Below are positions 1 to 9,069 of a stretch of DNA of 64,000 nt, piece by piece. Positions within the stretch are counted from its first letter, which is position 1. Each line of letters starts with the position of its first letter. Position numbers and translations under genes: made by a program. The DNA is taken from contig NZ_RXIZ01000015.1 in NCBI RefSeq assembly GCF_003987855.1, forward strand, positions 318,778 through 382,777, read 5' to 3'. The stretch is from Hyphomicrobium sp. (lineage in GTDB: Bacteria > Pseudomonadota > Alphaproteobacteria > Rhizobiales > Hyphomicrobiaceae). A model generated the notes under the pieces. The model was not told the origin of the DNA and did not search any database. It saw only the letters and a program-made list of their open reading frames with translations.

Positions 1-420
1 TTCTATGAAGATATCGCCGACCTCCTGGTCGAAGGCGCGATCAACGAATGCGTCAAGCGCGGGGTGACGTTCGAGCGCGTCTCCGTTCCCGGCGCATTGG
101 AAATTCCGCAAGTGCTGGCCGCCGCAGCCGAAGCCCGCGCTGCAGGTCGTGCAACGTTCGACGGCGCCGTAGCGATGGGATGCGTCATTCGCGGCGAAAC
201 GGGTCACTACGACATCGTTTGCAATAACGCCAATCATTGGCTGATGGACGTCGCGATGCGCCAGAACATACCCGTCGGCAACGCGATCCTGACCGTCGAT
301 ACCCGCGCTCAGGCGCTCGCCCGTGCCGAAGGCGGTATCAACGGCAAAGGCGGCGACGCCGCGCGCGCCTGTCTTCGTCTCATCGAGACAAAGCGCGCCT
401 TCTGGGGTGTGCCGGCATGA
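1..420 (+). CDS. ribH: 6,7-dimethyl-8-ribityllumazine synthase, 3' part
   Basis: The reading frame is open from base 1, so the gene begins upstream of the window and only the C-terminal 139 codons are present. Lumazine synthase condenses 5-amino-6-ribitylaminouracil with 3,4-dihydroxy-2-butanone 4-phosphate in riboflavin synthesis. The visible family motifs are GALEIP and the active-site stretch VIRGETGHYD, which contains the catalytic histidine. Its stop overlaps the nusB start by 4 bases (ATGA), so the two are translationally coupled. The ribH-nusB-thiL order is common in Alphaproteobacteria. The assignment is secure; nothing odd is seen. Confidence 0.96.
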   Translation, partial: FYEDIADLLVEGAINECVKRGVTFERVSVPGALEIPQVLAAAAEARAAGRATFDGAVAMGCVIRGETGHYDIVCNNANHWLMDVAMRQNIPVGNAILTVDTRAQALARAEGGINGKGGDAARACLRLIETKRAFWGVPA

Positions 421-917
421 CCGCCAGCAAGAAACCACGGACGGGCGAAATCACCTCGCGCACGGCTGCGCGGATCGCCGCGGTTCAGGCGCTCTACCAG
501 ATGGACATGGCCGGTACCGACGTGAATGACGTCATTGCCGAGTTCATCGAGCAGCACTTCGAAGGCGACAACCGCGATGAAACGCTGGCAACGGCCGATC
601 GCGTCTTCTTCGCCGATATCCTGCGGGCTGTGGTGCGCCGCCAGCGAGAAATCGACCCGATGATCGATGAGCAGTTGGCAGAAGGCTGGCGACTCGTTCG
701 CGTCGATTCCATCCTGCGGGCAATTCTTCGCGCCGGCGTCGCCGAAATCCTCGACCGCAGCGATGTTCCTGCGCGTGTGGCGATCAGCGAATATGTGAAT
801 GTCGCCCATGTCTTCTTCGATGAAGAGGAGCCGCGCGTCGTCAACGGGGTCCTCGATAAGCTCGCCCGACGCATCCGTGGCCACGAATTTGTTTCCAAGC
901 GCGTGACGCCAACCTGA
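417..917 (+). CDS. nusB: Transcription antitermination factor NusB
   Basis: NusB (166 aa) binds boxA RNA with NusE (S10) and supports rRNA antitermination. The ORF track starts far upstream at 237 in the same frame, but ATG at 417 overlaps the ribH stop and gives the normal family length (MTASKKPRTGEITSR...). Family features seen are an N-terminal ARIAAVQALYQMD helix, the LRAGVAEIL segment in the second half, and VNGVLDKLAR near the C-terminus. It lies between ribH and thiL, as in many relatives. High confidence for identity and start. Confidence 0.95.
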   Translation: MTASKKPRTGEITSRTAARIAAVQALYQMDMAGTDVNDVIAEFIEQHFEGDNRDETLATADRVFFADILRAVVRRQREIDPMIDEQLAEGWRLVRVDSILRAILRAGVAEILDRSDVPARVAISEYVNVAHVFFDEEEPRVVNGVLDKLARRIRGHEFVSKRVTPT

Positions 918-949
918 CCAAGCGTCTCGAATGGAGCGTTGGACCAAGC

Positions 950-1966
950 ATGCCGACGACTCCAGACCCGTCCGAGACTGACCGGATCGGCACCGAAACC
1001 GAACTCATCCAGGATTATCTCGCGCCACTGACGAACGGCGATCCAGGCGCATTTGACCTGCGCGACGACGCTGCGCTTTTGGCCCCCGCCCCCGGACAAG
1101 ATCTCGTCTTCACCAGCGATCCGATCATCGCTGGCGTCCATTTCTTGCCGACCGAGAGCCCCGCGGACATCGCTTGGAAGGCGCTCGCCGTTAATGTCTC
1201 GGATCTCGCTGCGAAAGGCGCGCGGCCGATCTCCTACGTGCTTAATTTGGCGTTTCCGGAATCGCCACGTCGAGCGTGGATGGCGGCCTTCTCTGCCGGG
1301 TTGAAAGCAGCGCAAGAGAGCTTCGGGTGTCACCTCATTGGCGGCGATACGGATGTGACGCCTGGACCACTCTCGATCGGAGTGACGATCATCGGTAGCC
1401 TTCCGTCGGGAAGCTACGTCCCTCGCCAGGGTGCGCGCAAAGGTGATCATGTCTTCGTCACGGGCACCATTGGTGATGCCGCGCTTGGACTCAAAATCCG
1501 CCTGGCTCAATCTGGATTCGATGGGTTGGATGCGGAGCAACGGGACTATCTCGTCGGCCGCTATCTTCGTCCCAGTCCTCGGCTAGCGTTAGGGGATACG
1601 CTGCGGGCCCATGCGTCTGCCGCCCTCGATGTTTCGGACGGTTTGCTCAAAGATCTGAAGCGTCTCGCAGGTCCACTCGGCGTGTTGCTGAGTTTTGATC
1701 GGGTCCCTCTCTCGGACGCCGCTGCCGCGGCCATCGCCAGCGATCCAAGCCTTTTTGAGCGCATCCTGTGCGGGGGCGACGATTACGAGTTACTGATCGC
1801 CGTGCCACCTGCTTTGATCGGCCATTTTCGGCGCGGGGCTGCATCTGCGGGGGTGGCGGTCACCGATCTCGGAATCCTGGAGGAAAACATCCCAGTGCAT
1901 GTGCTCGCGTCGGATGGAACCCCAATGGACGTTAGCCTGTTCGGCTATGACCATTTCTCGCGATAG
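950..1966 (+). CDS. thiL: Thiamine-monophosphate kinase
   Basis: ThiL (338 aa) phosphorylates thiamine monophosphate to the cofactor thiamine diphosphate using ATP. It belongs to the PurM/AIR synthase-like fold. Motifs in order are a DDAA acidic motif near residue 40, NVSDLAAKGARP (metal and nucleotide binding), GGDT near residue 130, DVSDGLLKDL, and GGDDYEL in the C-terminal domain. It follows nusB after 32 bases and is probably in the same operon. Length is typical. The start at 950 is the first ATG after nusB; the Shine-Dalgarno is weak. Confidence 0.95.
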   Translation: MPTTPDPSETDRIGTETELIQDYLAPLTNGDPGAFDLRDDAALLAPAPGQDLVFTSDPIIAGVHFLPTESPADIAWKALAVNVSDLAAKGARPISYVLNLAFPESPRRAWMAAFSAGLKAAQESFGCHLIGGDTDVTPGPLSIGVTIIGSLPSGSYVPRQGARKGDHVFVTGTIGDAALGLKIRLAQSGFDGLDAEQRDYLVGRYLRPSPRLALGDTLRAHASAALDVSDGLLKDLKRLAGPLGVLLSFDRVPLSDAAAAAIASDPSLFERILCGGDDYELLIAVPPALIGHFRRGAASAGVAVTDLGILEENIPVHVLASDGTPMDVSLFGYDHFSR

Positions 1967-2185
1967 CTCGGCGCCCGGTTTGCAACATTGGGGCTGGTGT
2001 TTGCAGGGGATCGCAACGGAAAAGGATCAGTCCATCGTCACTGTTTGGCCATATGCGTGATGACAGTAAGTGGCTGAAAAGGCACGCCGCTGCCCACATG
2101 CGGTGCGATGCGGTAACGTTTGAAGCCCTGTTCCTATATATGGCAGGCGAGTGCGCGTAATTTCCGAGAGGGCCAAGCAGGCGGG

Positions 2186-3544
2186 ATGAGGGATCAGATT
2201 TCGACAACGCGGTCTGGAACATCGCTATCCAGGATTGCCGCGCTCGCACTGTTCGTTGCGATTTTCCAGATGCTCCCGCAGTTCGCGCCACAGAGCCGGG
2301 CCCAAAGTCTTTGGGATGCGTTGCAGAACTCCTATGGCTCGGGTACCGCCACCAACTCTGCGCCCATCGAGCGCAAACCGGACCAGCTCGACGATCTTCG
2401 CCCCGATTCCACGCCATGGCGCAGCGATGTGATGCTGAACGCCTTATCGGCAGCGATCGAGCGGTACCAGAAGATCGTTGATGCCGGCGGATGGCCGCTC
2501 GTTCCGCAAGGCCGCATGATGCGCGAAGGCGACGAAGACGAACGCGTGCCGATCCTCAGGAAGCGCCTGAGGATCACTGGCGACTTGTCGGCGAAGAGCT
2601 CCTATTACGACTCCCAAACGTTCGATTCCGAGTTGACGGAAGCTGTGAAGCACTTCCAGCGGCGCAATGGCCTACGTGAAACGGGGCGGATCGAACGTTC
2701 GGTCTATCCAGTGCTGAACTTCACCGCTGCGCAGCGACTTGCGCAGCTGAAGCTCAACTATGATCGCCTCAAAGGCATGATGCAGAACGTCGAGGAACGG
2801 TATGTGCTCGTCAACGTCCCGGCATTTCAGGTCGAGGCGGTCGACAAGTTCGAGGTGCAGCTGCGTTTTCGCGTGATCGTCGGCCGTCCCGAGCGGCAAA
2901 CGCCGGAAGTCGTGGCCATGATCCGCAACATCAACTTCTATCCATATTGGCGCGTGCCGGAGAGTGTCGCGACGTTGGACCTCATTCCGCGTCTGAGGAA
3001 AGAACCGGGGTACCTCGCCGACGAAGGAATCCGTGTTTACACCGCGAGCGGGCAGGAACTAGATCCCAAGGTCGTCGATTGGTCGTCGCCTCAAGCCACC
3101 ACCTACCGCTTCAAGCAGGACCCGGGCGGCAAGAACGCGCTCGGTCTGGTGCGCTTGGATATGTCGAACCAGTACGGCGTCTACATGCACGACACGCCGA
3201 TGAAGAACCTGTTTGACCAGCGCAGTCGTCCGTTCAGCGCGGGCTGTGTGCGCGTCCAGAATGTCTTCGATCTCGCCGACTGGATTGCGCATTACGAACC
3301 CGGCTGGGAGCAGCCCGGCCGCGTGCGCCAGCAGCTCGCGACCGGCCAGCCGATGGAATTGAAGCTGACGCGCCCGGTGCCGGTTCACTTCGTCTACATC
3401 ACCGCTTGGGCTGAGCCCTCGACGGGCGAGGTTCAGTTCCGCCAGGACATCTACGGCCGCGACGGATCGGCGTTGCAGGGTGGCTACGAGCGGGATCAGG
3501 ATGATGCGCCGCCTGCCGCGTCCGCTGCAGCACTGGCTCCCTGA
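2186..3544 (+). CDS. YcbB-type L,D-transpeptidase, periplasmic
   Basis: This 452-aa protein is a murein L,D-transpeptidase, the family that makes 3-3 peptidoglycan cross-links. An ATG at 2186 is chosen over the TTG at 2120 because it puts a clear signal sequence (ALALFVAIFQMLPQFAP) near the N-terminus. A peptidoglycan-binding helix bundle follows (ILRKRLRITGDL to FQRRNGL). The catalytic YkuD domain carries YMHDTP and the Cys motif SAGCVRV. The C-terminus is Ala/Pro-rich. It stands alone between thiL and a convergent regulator gene. The family is confident; which cell-wall step it performs is inferred. Confidence 0.88.
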   Translation: MRDQISTTRSGTSLSRIAALALFVAIFQMLPQFAPQSRAQSLWDALQNSYGSGTATNSAPIERKPDQLDDLRPDSTPWRSDVMLNALSAAIERYQKIVDAGGWPLVPQGRMMREGDEDERVPILRKRLRITGDLSAKSSYYDSQTFDSELTEAVKHFQRRNGLRETGRIERSVYPVLNFTAAQRLAQLKLNYDRLKGMMQNVEERYVLVNVPAFQVEAVDKFEVQLRFRVIVGRPERQTPEVVAMIRNINFYPYWRVPESVATLDLIPRLRKEPGYLADEGIRVYTASGQELDPKVVDWSSPQATTYRFKQDPGGKNALGLVRLDMSNQYGVYMHDTPMKNLFDQRSRPFSAGCVRVQNVFDLADWIAHYEPGWEQPGRVRQQLATGQPMELKLTRPVPVHFVYITAWAEPSTGEVQFRQDIYGRDGSALQGGYERDQDDAPPAASAAALAP

Positions 3545-3573
3545 CGGCGCATCTGCGCTTCGAAGGGGACGCG

Positions 3574-4053
3574 CTATTTGAGCAGGCTCGAAGCTGGCAA
3601 CGACCGGCTCGCAACCTCACGTAGGACGAAACTCGAATGCAGGCGTGAGACGCCGGGCAGGCGTGATAGCTGCTCCTTGTGAATACGTTCGAAGTCAGCG
3701 AGATCGCGGGCGAGCACCGTGATGAGGTAGTCGTCCTGGCCCGACATCATGTAGCAAGAGAGGATAGACGGTGCTGCCGCGGCCGCCTTTTCGAACGCGG
3801 CCAGCAACTCCTCGTTCTGGCTCTCCAGGCTGATCTGGACGATGGCCATCATCGTCAGCCCTAGGGCCTTGCGGTTGATCCGCGCTTGATAGCCGTCGAT
3901 CACGCCCGCCTGCTCGAGCGCTCGAATCCGCCGCGCAATTGCCGTGGGCGACAGCGGGACCCGCTCCGCGAGATCGACCTGGCTTTGACGGCCATCAATA
4001 AGCAACGCGGCGAGGATGGCCTTATCCAGCGCGTCGAGAGATACTTCCGCCAT
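3574..4053 (-). CDS. Lrp/AsnC family transcriptional regulator
   Basis: This 159-aa protein has an N-terminal winged helix-turn-helix (LDKAILAALLIDGRQSQVDLAERV, then SPTAIARRIRALEQAGVI) and a C-terminal RAM ligand-binding domain (GQDDYLITVLARDLADFERI). Length is normal for the family. It is divergent from alanine dehydrogenase, with a 138-base shared upstream region. That arrangement is typical of regulators that activate ald in response to alanine or another amino acid. Regulation of ald is therefore inferred from position, not shown by the sequence. Confidence 0.92.
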   Translation of the reverse strand: MAEVSLDALDKAILAALLIDGRQSQVDLAERVPLSPTAIARRIRALEQAGVIDGYQARINRKALGLTMMAIVQISLESQNEELLAAFEKAAAAAPSILSCYMMSGQDDYLITVLARDLADFERIHKEQLSRLPGVSRLHSSFVLREVASRSLPASSLLK

Positions 4054-4150
4054 TTTTCTGCGCCAAATTGAAATATAGCAAAGATAATCTGCGAAAAGGC
4101 GGTGATTTGCAACCTAATTTGCCGAGTAACTCAGCCGCCCCTGTGACAAC

Positions 4151-4164
4151 CTACACCGTAGAAG
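4151..4164. promoter_or_regulatory. CTACACCGTAG element upstream of ald
   Basis: The 14-mer ctacaccgtagaag lies 28-41 bases before the ald start. Its core is a short inverted repeat, CTAC-acc-GTAG. The identical 14-mer occurs once more in the window, just upstream of the TetR gene at 17218-17231. It may be an operator or a promoter element; its function is not known. Confidence 0.4.
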
Positions 4165-4191
4165 ATCGGAGCTGCTTTACAGGAGCGGATC

Positions 4192-5316
4192 ATGCGCATC
4201 GGTGTTCCCACGGAAATTAAGAGTGACGAATTCCGCGTCGGCCTGGTCCCAGGCTCGGTGCGCGAGTTGGCTGCGCGCGGCCATGAGGTGATCGTTCAGT
4301 CCGGGGCGGGCGCAGGCATCTTCGCTGATGACGCCGCGTACGAGAAAGCTGGCGCTCGCATCGTCAAGACCGCCGAAGACGTCTTCGGCGAAGCCCAGAT
4401 GATCGTGAAGGTGAAGGAACCGCAGCAGGTCGAATGGAAGCGGCTGAAATCGGATCAGATCCTTTTCACCTATCTTCATCTCGCTCCGGATGCACCGCAG
4501 GCCATCGGCTTGATGGAGTCTGGCGTCGCGGCAATTGCCTACGAAACCGTGACCGATGCGAATGGCGGCTTGCCGCTCCTTGCGCCAATGAGCGAAGTCG
4601 CCGGGCGTCTTTCGATTGAAGCCGCTGCCGTAGCGCTGCGCCGCCCAACCGGCGGCCGCGGCGTCCTAATGGGCGGCGTTCCGGGCGTGAGGCCCGCAAA
4701 GGTTGTTGTACTCGGCGGCGGGGTCGTCGGTACGCATGCAGCACGGATGGCGGCCGGTCTCGGCGCCGAGGTCTCGATCATCGATCGGTCGCTTCCGCGT
4801 CTGCGCCAGCTCGACGAGCTGTTCGAAGGCCGAGTTCGCACGCTCGCCTCCACGATGGATACGATCGAGAACGAGGTTCTTGCGGCAGACGTCGTCGTTG
4901 GTGCGGTGCTGGTTGCCGGGGCGAGCGCACCCAAGCTCGTCACGCGCGCAATGTTGAAGGACATGAAGAAGGGAGCTGTGCTCGTCGACGTGTCGATCGA
5001 TCAGGGCGGCTGCTTCGAAACGTCGAAGCCCACGACGCACGCGCATCCGACCTTCGAAGTCGATGGCGTCATTCACTACTGCGTAGCGAACATGCCCGGC
5101 GCTGTCCCTGTCACGTCGGCGCAAGCACTCAATAACGCAACGCTGCCATTCGTCCTGAAGCTTGCGGATAAGGGTCTTGCAGCCTTCGATCGCGATCCCC
5201 ATCTCGCAGCAGGCTTGAACGTAAAGGGCGGTCGCATCACTCACGCCGCCGTCGCAGCGTCGCTCGGATTTGATAGCCTCGAAGGCAGCAAAAACGCGCG
5301 CATCGCCGCCGAGTGA
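4192..5316 (+). CDS. ald: Alanine dehydrogenase
   Basis: Ald (374 aa) catalyses NAD-dependent oxidative deamination of L-alanine to pyruvate and ammonium, and the reverse reaction. It starts MRIGVPTEIKSDEFRVG, the classic family N-terminus. The catalytic lysine lies in MIVKVKEPQ and the catalytic histidine in YLHLAPD. A Rossmann NAD motif VVLGGGVVGTHAARMA sits near residue 170. A good Shine-Dalgarno (aggag) precedes the ATG. It is divergent from an Lrp-type regulator and is followed by a strong terminator, so it is monocistronic. In this amine-rich region it may recycle alanine made by pyruvate-dependent transaminases. Confidence 0.96.
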   Translation: MRIGVPTEIKSDEFRVGLVPGSVRELAARGHEVIVQSGAGAGIFADDAAYEKAGARIVKTAEDVFGEAQMIVKVKEPQQVEWKRLKSDQILFTYLHLAPDAPQAIGLMESGVAAIAYETVTDANGGLPLLAPMSEVAGRLSIEAAAVALRRPTGGRGVLMGGVPGVRPAKVVVLGGGVVGTHAARMAAGLGAEVSIIDRSLPRLRQLDELFEGRVRTLASTMDTIENEVLAADVVVGAVLVAGASAPKLVTRAMLKDMKKGAVLVDVSIDQGGCFETSKPTTHAHPTFEVDGVIHYCVANMPGAVPVTSAQALNNATLPFVLKLADKGLAAFDRDPHLAAGLNVKGGRITHAAVAASLGFDSLEGSKNARIAAE

Positions 5317-5362
5317 AGTCTACGAACCCCCGTGCCGCTGGATCCCTCACCGGCGGCCATCC

Positions 5363-5406
5363 AGCCGGTCGCTCTAAGTCCCCCCGGAGCGACCGGCTTT
5401 CTTATT
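5363..5406 (+). terminator. Rho-independent terminator after ald
   Basis: A perfect 12-bp stem, agccggtcgctc paired with gagcgaccggct, surrounds a 12-base loop and runs into tttcttatttt. It is 47 bases after the ald stop. Confidence 0.88.
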
Positions 5407-5532
5407 TTAAATGCGTGATAAGCGTTCGTGTTCTAGCGCCGGCGATGGCGGCGGATCGCCTTCGAAATGACGCGAAGCCGATGCAACCTCGCTTCAACGA
5501 ATCATCAGCAATCATGATCGTTTTCGGGTAAG

Positions 5533-5551
5533 CGACGGATTGAATCCGTCG
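5533..5551. promoter_or_regulatory. 19-bp palindrome upstream of the BA14K-like gene
   Basis: cgacggatt-g-aatccgtcg is a perfect palindrome with 9-bp arms and a single central base. It is 44 bases before the next gene start. It could be an operator for a dimeric regulator or a 5'-UTR hairpin. No regulator is identifiable from the sequence. Confidence 0.4.
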
Positions 5552-5595
5552 ACCGCGTTTCGCGGATAGGCACACCGTTTCTGTGGGAACGTACG

Positions 5596-5952
5596 ATGAC
5601 GAAATCGAAAAAATTCATTGCTTCGACACTTGTCGCAGCGACGCTCACCGCAACCTTTGCGGCAACCGAGCAAGCGGCAGCGACACCATTCAGCGCCAGC
5701 GTTCCGGTCGTCTCTCATAATGCCGGACCCGCAACCCAGGTTGGCTGGCGGCATGGTGGATGGGGTTGGGGTCCGGGCGCGCTCGTCGGCGGCATTATCG
5801 GAGGCGCTATCATCGCGGCGGCCATTTCCGAGCACCGCGCCGCCCCGCGCGATATGGATCGCTGCGCGCGCGACTTCCCGGACTTCAGCTATCGCACCGG
5901 CACGTATATCGACGGCCGCGGTGTCGAGCGGGTCTGCCCCTATCTTCGCTAG
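5596..5952 (+). CDS. Small secreted BA14K-like protein
   Basis: This 118-aa protein has an N-terminal signal peptide (KKFIASTLVAATLTATFAATEQAAA), a Gly/Trp-rich linker (GWRHGGWGWGPG), a hydrophobic glycine-rich segment (ALVGGIIGGAIIAAAIS) and a C-terminal motif, CARDFPDFSYRTGTYIDGRG followed by VCPYLR. The Cys-Tyr-GTY-DG-CP pattern matches BA14K-type lectin-like proteins of Rhizobiales. Two C-terminal cysteines could form a disulfide. It stands alone between two terminators. Its function is unknown beyond probable envelope association. Confidence 0.72.
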   Translation: MTKSKKFIASTLVAATLTATFAATEQAAATPFSASVPVVSHNAGPATQVGWRHGGWGWGPGALVGGIIGGAIIAAAISEHRAAPRDMDRCARDFPDFSYRTGTYIDGRGVERVCPYLR

Positions 5953-5974
5953 ACGTCGAGTAACTAGATAATCG

Positions 5975-6010
5975 AACGGCGCCGGATCGTGAGATCCAGG
6001 CGCCGTTTTT
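5975..6010 (+). terminator. Terminator after the BA14K-like gene
   Basis: A stem aacggcgcc/ggcgccgtt, extended by ggatc/gatcc around one unpaired base, ends in a run of five T. It lies between the convergent BA14K-like gene and mmsA and best fits plus-strand transcripts. Confidence 0.8.
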
Positions 6011-6065
6011 GCGATCATCCCAAGCATAGCCGATCTAAGGGCGGCCAATCCCTCTGCCTGCGCTG

Positions 6066-7562
6066 CTACTTCAGGCTGGGGAAGTTGAATTCCGCGCCCT
6101 TGCGAATGCCGGCGGGCCACCTTGCCGTTACCGTCTTCAAACGCGTGTAGAAGTGCACGCCCTCCGGCCCGTAGATGGCATGGTCGCCGAATATCGATCG
6201 CTTCCATCCGCCGAACGAATGGTAGGCGACGGGAACAGGAAGCGGCACGTTGATGCCAACCATGCCGACCTCGATCCTATCGGCAAAGGCGCGCGCGGTA
6301 TCGCCGTCGCGCGTGAAGATTGCGGTACCGTTGCCGTACTCGTGCGTGTTGATGAGATCGGCGGCCTCGTCGTAGTTTTTCGCGCGAACGACCGAGAGCA
6401 CCGGCCCAAAGATTTCTTCGCGATAGATCGTCATGTCCCGCGTGACGTGATCGAACAGCGTGCCGCCGAGGAAATACCCATTCTCGTAGCCCTGGAGCGT
6501 TAGCCCGCGACCATCGACGACAATCTTCGCGCCTTCCGCGACACCCTTGTCGATCAATGCTGTGATCTTTCGCTTCGCATCGGCGGTTACGACCGGACCC
6601 ATCTCGGACTCTGGGTCCGTCGCCGGGCCAACCTTAAGCGAGCGAACGCGCGGCGCGAGTGCCTCGACAAGCTTGTCGGCAGTCTTATCGCCTACCGGCA
6701 CCGCGACGGAGATCGCCATGCAGCGTTCACCGGCGGAGCCATAGCCGGCTCCCATCAATGCATCGACCGCCTGATCCATGTCGGCATCCGGCATGACGAT
6801 CATGTGATTCTTCGCGCCGCCGAGCGCCTGCACGCGCTTTCCGTTCGCCGAACCGCGAGCGTAGATATATTGCGCGACGGGCGTCGATCCCACGAAGGAC
6901 ACGGCAGAGATATCGGGATGGTCGAGAATGGCGTCGACGATCGTTTTGTCGCCGTGGACGATGTTGAAAACGCCGGCTGGAAGACCCGCCTGCTGAAACA
7001 GTTCCCAGATCAGCATCGGCGCCGACGGATCGCGCTCGGAAGGCTTCAGAATGAAGGTATTTCCGCATGCGATGGCGACGGGAAACATCCACATCGGCAC
7101 CATGGCCGGGAAGTTGAACGGTGTGATGCCTGCCACGACACCGAGCGGCTGTCTGTCCGACCAGCTGTCGATATCCGGACCGACATTGCGGCTGAACTCG
7201 CCCTTGAGAAGGTGCGGAATTCCGCAGGCGAAATCGACGACATCGATGCCGCGCGCCAGTTCCCCAAGCGCGTCGGCGTGTGTCTTGCCATGTTCGCGCG
7301 AGATTGCACGCGCGATTTCGTCGGCGTTCTTCTCCAGCAGTTCTTTGAACTTGAAGAGTGGCCGCACCCGCTTCATCGGGGGCGTCGTGCCCCATGAAAG
7401 GGCAGCCTTCTTTGCAGCCGCGACCGCGGCATTGAGGTCCTCGACGCTGGAGAGCGGCAGCCGAGCTACCTCCTCGCCCGTCGCCGGATTGAAGACAGCC
7501 TGCGTGCGCGCGGCATGAACCGCAGCGCGGCGGCCGTCAATGGCGTTTTCGATCATGTGCAT
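6066..7562 (-). CDS. mmsA: CoA-acylating (methyl)malonate-semialdehyde dehydrogenase
   Basis: This 498-aa aldehyde dehydrogenase is of the MmsA/IolA type. These enzymes convert malonate semialdehyde or methylmalonate semialdehyde to acetyl-CoA or propionyl-CoA with NAD and CoA. Family marks are the N-terminal [31 protein letters not shown], the catalytic Cys in [11 protein letters not shown] and the C-terminal [11 protein letters not shown]. It is the last gene of the minus-strand amine operon, just after a beta-alanine-type transaminase. The likely role is therefore malonate semialdehyde from beta-alanine to acetyl-CoA, though a valine or inositol route is possible. The start lacks a strong Shine-Dalgarno. 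Confidence 0.93.
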   Translation of the reverse strand: MHMIENAIDGRRAAVHAARTQAVFNPATGEEVARLPLSSVEDLNAAVAAAKKAALSWGTTPPMKRVRPLFKFKELLEKNADEIARAISREHGKTHADALGELARGIDVVDFACGIPHLLKGEFSRNVGPDIDSWSDRQPLGVVAGITPFNFPAMVPMWMFPVAIACGNTFILKPSERDPSAPMLIWELFQQAGLPAGVFNIVHGDKTIVDAILDHPDISAVSFVGSTPVAQYIYARGSANGKRVQALGGAKNHMIVMPDADMDQAVDALMGAGYGSAGERCMAISVAVPVGDKTADKLVEALAPRVRSLKVGPATDPESEMGPVVTADAKRKITALIDKGVAEGAKIVVDGRGLTLQGYENGYFLGGTLFDHVTRDMTIYREEIFGPVLSVVRAKNYDEAADLINTHEYGNGTAIFTRDGDTARAFADRIEVGMVGINVPLPVPVAYHSFGGWKRSIFGDHAIYGPEGVHFYTRLKTVTARWPAGIRKGAEFNFPSLK

Positions 7563-7591
7563 TGGAAGGTGTCTCTCATTTCGATCGCGTT

Positions 7592-7697
7592 TCCCTCTCT
7601 GCTCTGAAGAGGGTCTGGGTGAGGGATGCGTTCATTCGGCCAAACAGCTCCCTCGCCGGGTCAGGCGCACCTATTTCTCCCCAGGGGGAGGAGGGCG
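7592..7697. repeat. REP/BIME-like intergenic repeat
   Basis: The 139-base gap between mmsA and the upstream transaminase holds G/C-rich purine-pyrimidine blocks: ccctctctgctctgaagagg, tctgggtgaggg, then gctccctcgccgggtcagg and ctccccagggggaggaggg. On the minus strand these read like the ccctcaccc...ccctct repeats scattered in many proteobacterial genomes. Whether it is multicopy cannot be judged from one window. Confidence 0.4.
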
Positions 7698-7701
7698 GAT
7701 T

Positions 7702-9024
7702 TCAACTCGCCGTCTTCAGCACTTTGGTGAAGGTGTCGAACAGCTCGTCAATCTGCGCCTTAGAGATGATGAGCGGCGGCGAGAGCGCAATGATGTCGCC
7801 CGTCTGGCGAACGAGGATGCCATCCTCGAACGCCTTGACGAAGCGCTCATAGGCACGCTTTCCTGGTTGCGCCGGATCCGGGTTGAACTCGATGGCTCCG
7901 ATAAGCCCGATGTTGCGCACATCGATGACGTGGGGCAGGTCCTTCAAGGCATGAACGCGCTCTTCCCAATAGGGAGCAAGCTCGGTAGCCCGCGTCAGCA
8001 GACCTTCTTCCGCGTAGGTGTCGAGTGTTCCGATAGCCGCCGCGGCCGCAACGGGATGTCCCGAGTACGTGTAGCCGTGGAAGAAATCGATCATCCACTC
8101 CGGTCCGTTCATGAACGCGTCGTGGATGTGGGATTTCACGAACACGGCGCCCATCGGAATGGTGCCGTTGGTGACCCCCTTGGCTGTGGTGATGATGTCG
8201 GGTGAAATCCCAAAGTAGTCGGAACCGAACGGCATGCCGAGACGGCCGAAGGCCGTGATGACTTCGTCTGCGATCAGCAGGATGTCGTGCTTCTTGGCGA
8301 TCGCTTGCAGGCGCTTCAAATAGCCCTTCGGCGGGATGAGCACGCCCGTGGAGCAAGCGACGGGCTCGACGATAACCGCGGCGATCGTCGAAGCGTCATG
8401 CAGCGCGACGAGGCGTTCTAGGTCGTCGGCCAGCTCAGCGCCATGCTCAGGCTCGCCGCGCGTGAAGGCGTTCTTGGAAAGATCGTGCGTATGGCGGATA
8501 TGGTCAACGCCGGCGACTAGAGCCCCGAACATCTTTCGGTTCGGAGCGATGCCGCCAACCGACATGCCGCCGAAGTTGACGCCGTGGTACCCCCGCTCGC
8601 GTCCGATCAAACGGACCTTCGTAGCGTTCCCCTTCGCGCGGTGATACGCCAGCGCCATTTTGAGCGCCGTCTCAACCGACTCAGAACCTGAGTTGGTGAA
8701 AAACACGTGGTTGAACCCTTCAGGCGCAATCGCCGTCAAGCGGCTTGCGGCTTCGAAGGCGCGCGTATGACCCATCTGGAACGTGCCGGCGAAATCGAGC
8801 GTCTCGACCTGCTGCTTGATTGCCTCTGCGATTTTGGGACGGCAGTGACCAGCGTTGACGCACCAAAGTCCCGACGTGCCATCGAGCACCTTGCGACCAT
8901 CATTCGTGACGTAATGCATGTCCTTGGCGCCGACGAAGAGCCGAGGGTTGGCCTTGAACTGCTTGTTTGCGGTAAACGGCATCCAAAAGGATGCAAGGTC
9001 ATTGGGTTTGATCTGTACGTTCAT
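7702..9024 (-). CDS. Omega-amino acid (beta-alanine)--pyruvate aminotransferase
   Basis: This is a 440-aa class III PLP aminotransferase of the omega-amino acid:pyruvate group. ATG at 9024 (MNVQIKPNDLASFWMPF) is preferred over the longer ORF because the block aagggac precedes it and the family begins here. Visible features are FTNSGSESVETALKMA, GYHGVNFGGMSVGG, LLIADEVITAFGRLG, and the PLP lysine in TTAKGVTNGTIPMGA. It lies between gabT and mmsA. The pair would turn beta-alanine into malonate semialdehyde and then acetyl-CoA. It is also similar to transaminases of taurine and of putrescine, so the substrate is an inference. Confidence 0.85.
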   Translation of the reverse strand: MNVQIKPNDLASFWMPFTANKQFKANPRLFVGAKDMHYVTNDGRKVLDGTSGLWCVNAGHCRPKIAEAIKQQVETLDFAGTFQMGHTRAFEAASRLTAIAPEGFNHVFFTNSGSESVETALKMALAYHRAKGNATKVRLIGRERGYHGVNFGGMSVGGIAPNRKMFGALVAGVDHIRHTHDLSKNAFTRGEPEHGAELADDLERLVALHDASTIAAVIVEPVACSTGVLIPPKGYLKRLQAIAKKHDILLIADEVITAFGRLGMPFGSDYFGISPDIITTAKGVTNGTIPMGAVFVKSHIHDAFMNGPEWMIDFFHGYTYSGHPVAAAAAIGTLDTYAEEGLLTRATELAPYWEERVHALKDLPHVIDVRNIGLIGAIEFNPDPAQPGKRAYERFVKAFEDGILVRQTGDIIALSPPLIISKAQIDELFDTFTKVLKTAS

Positions 9025-9044
9025 TGGGCTGGTCCCTTCGAGCC

Positions 9045-9063
9045 GTCCCGGACTGGCCGGGAC
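9045..9063 (-). other. Intercistronic hairpin between gabT and the omega-aminotransferase
   Basis: A perfect 7-bp stem, gtcccgg/ccgggac, with a 5-base loop lies in the 45-base gap between the two genes. No T-tract follows, so it is probably not a terminator. Confidence 0.5.
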
Positions 9064-9069
9064 CAATGA

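Noticed and set aside
309-1540. Long minus-strand ORFs opposite nusB and thiL
   Set aside because: They lie wholly opposite well-supported genes, with the Arg/Ser-rich composition typical of antisense shadows in GC-rich DNA.
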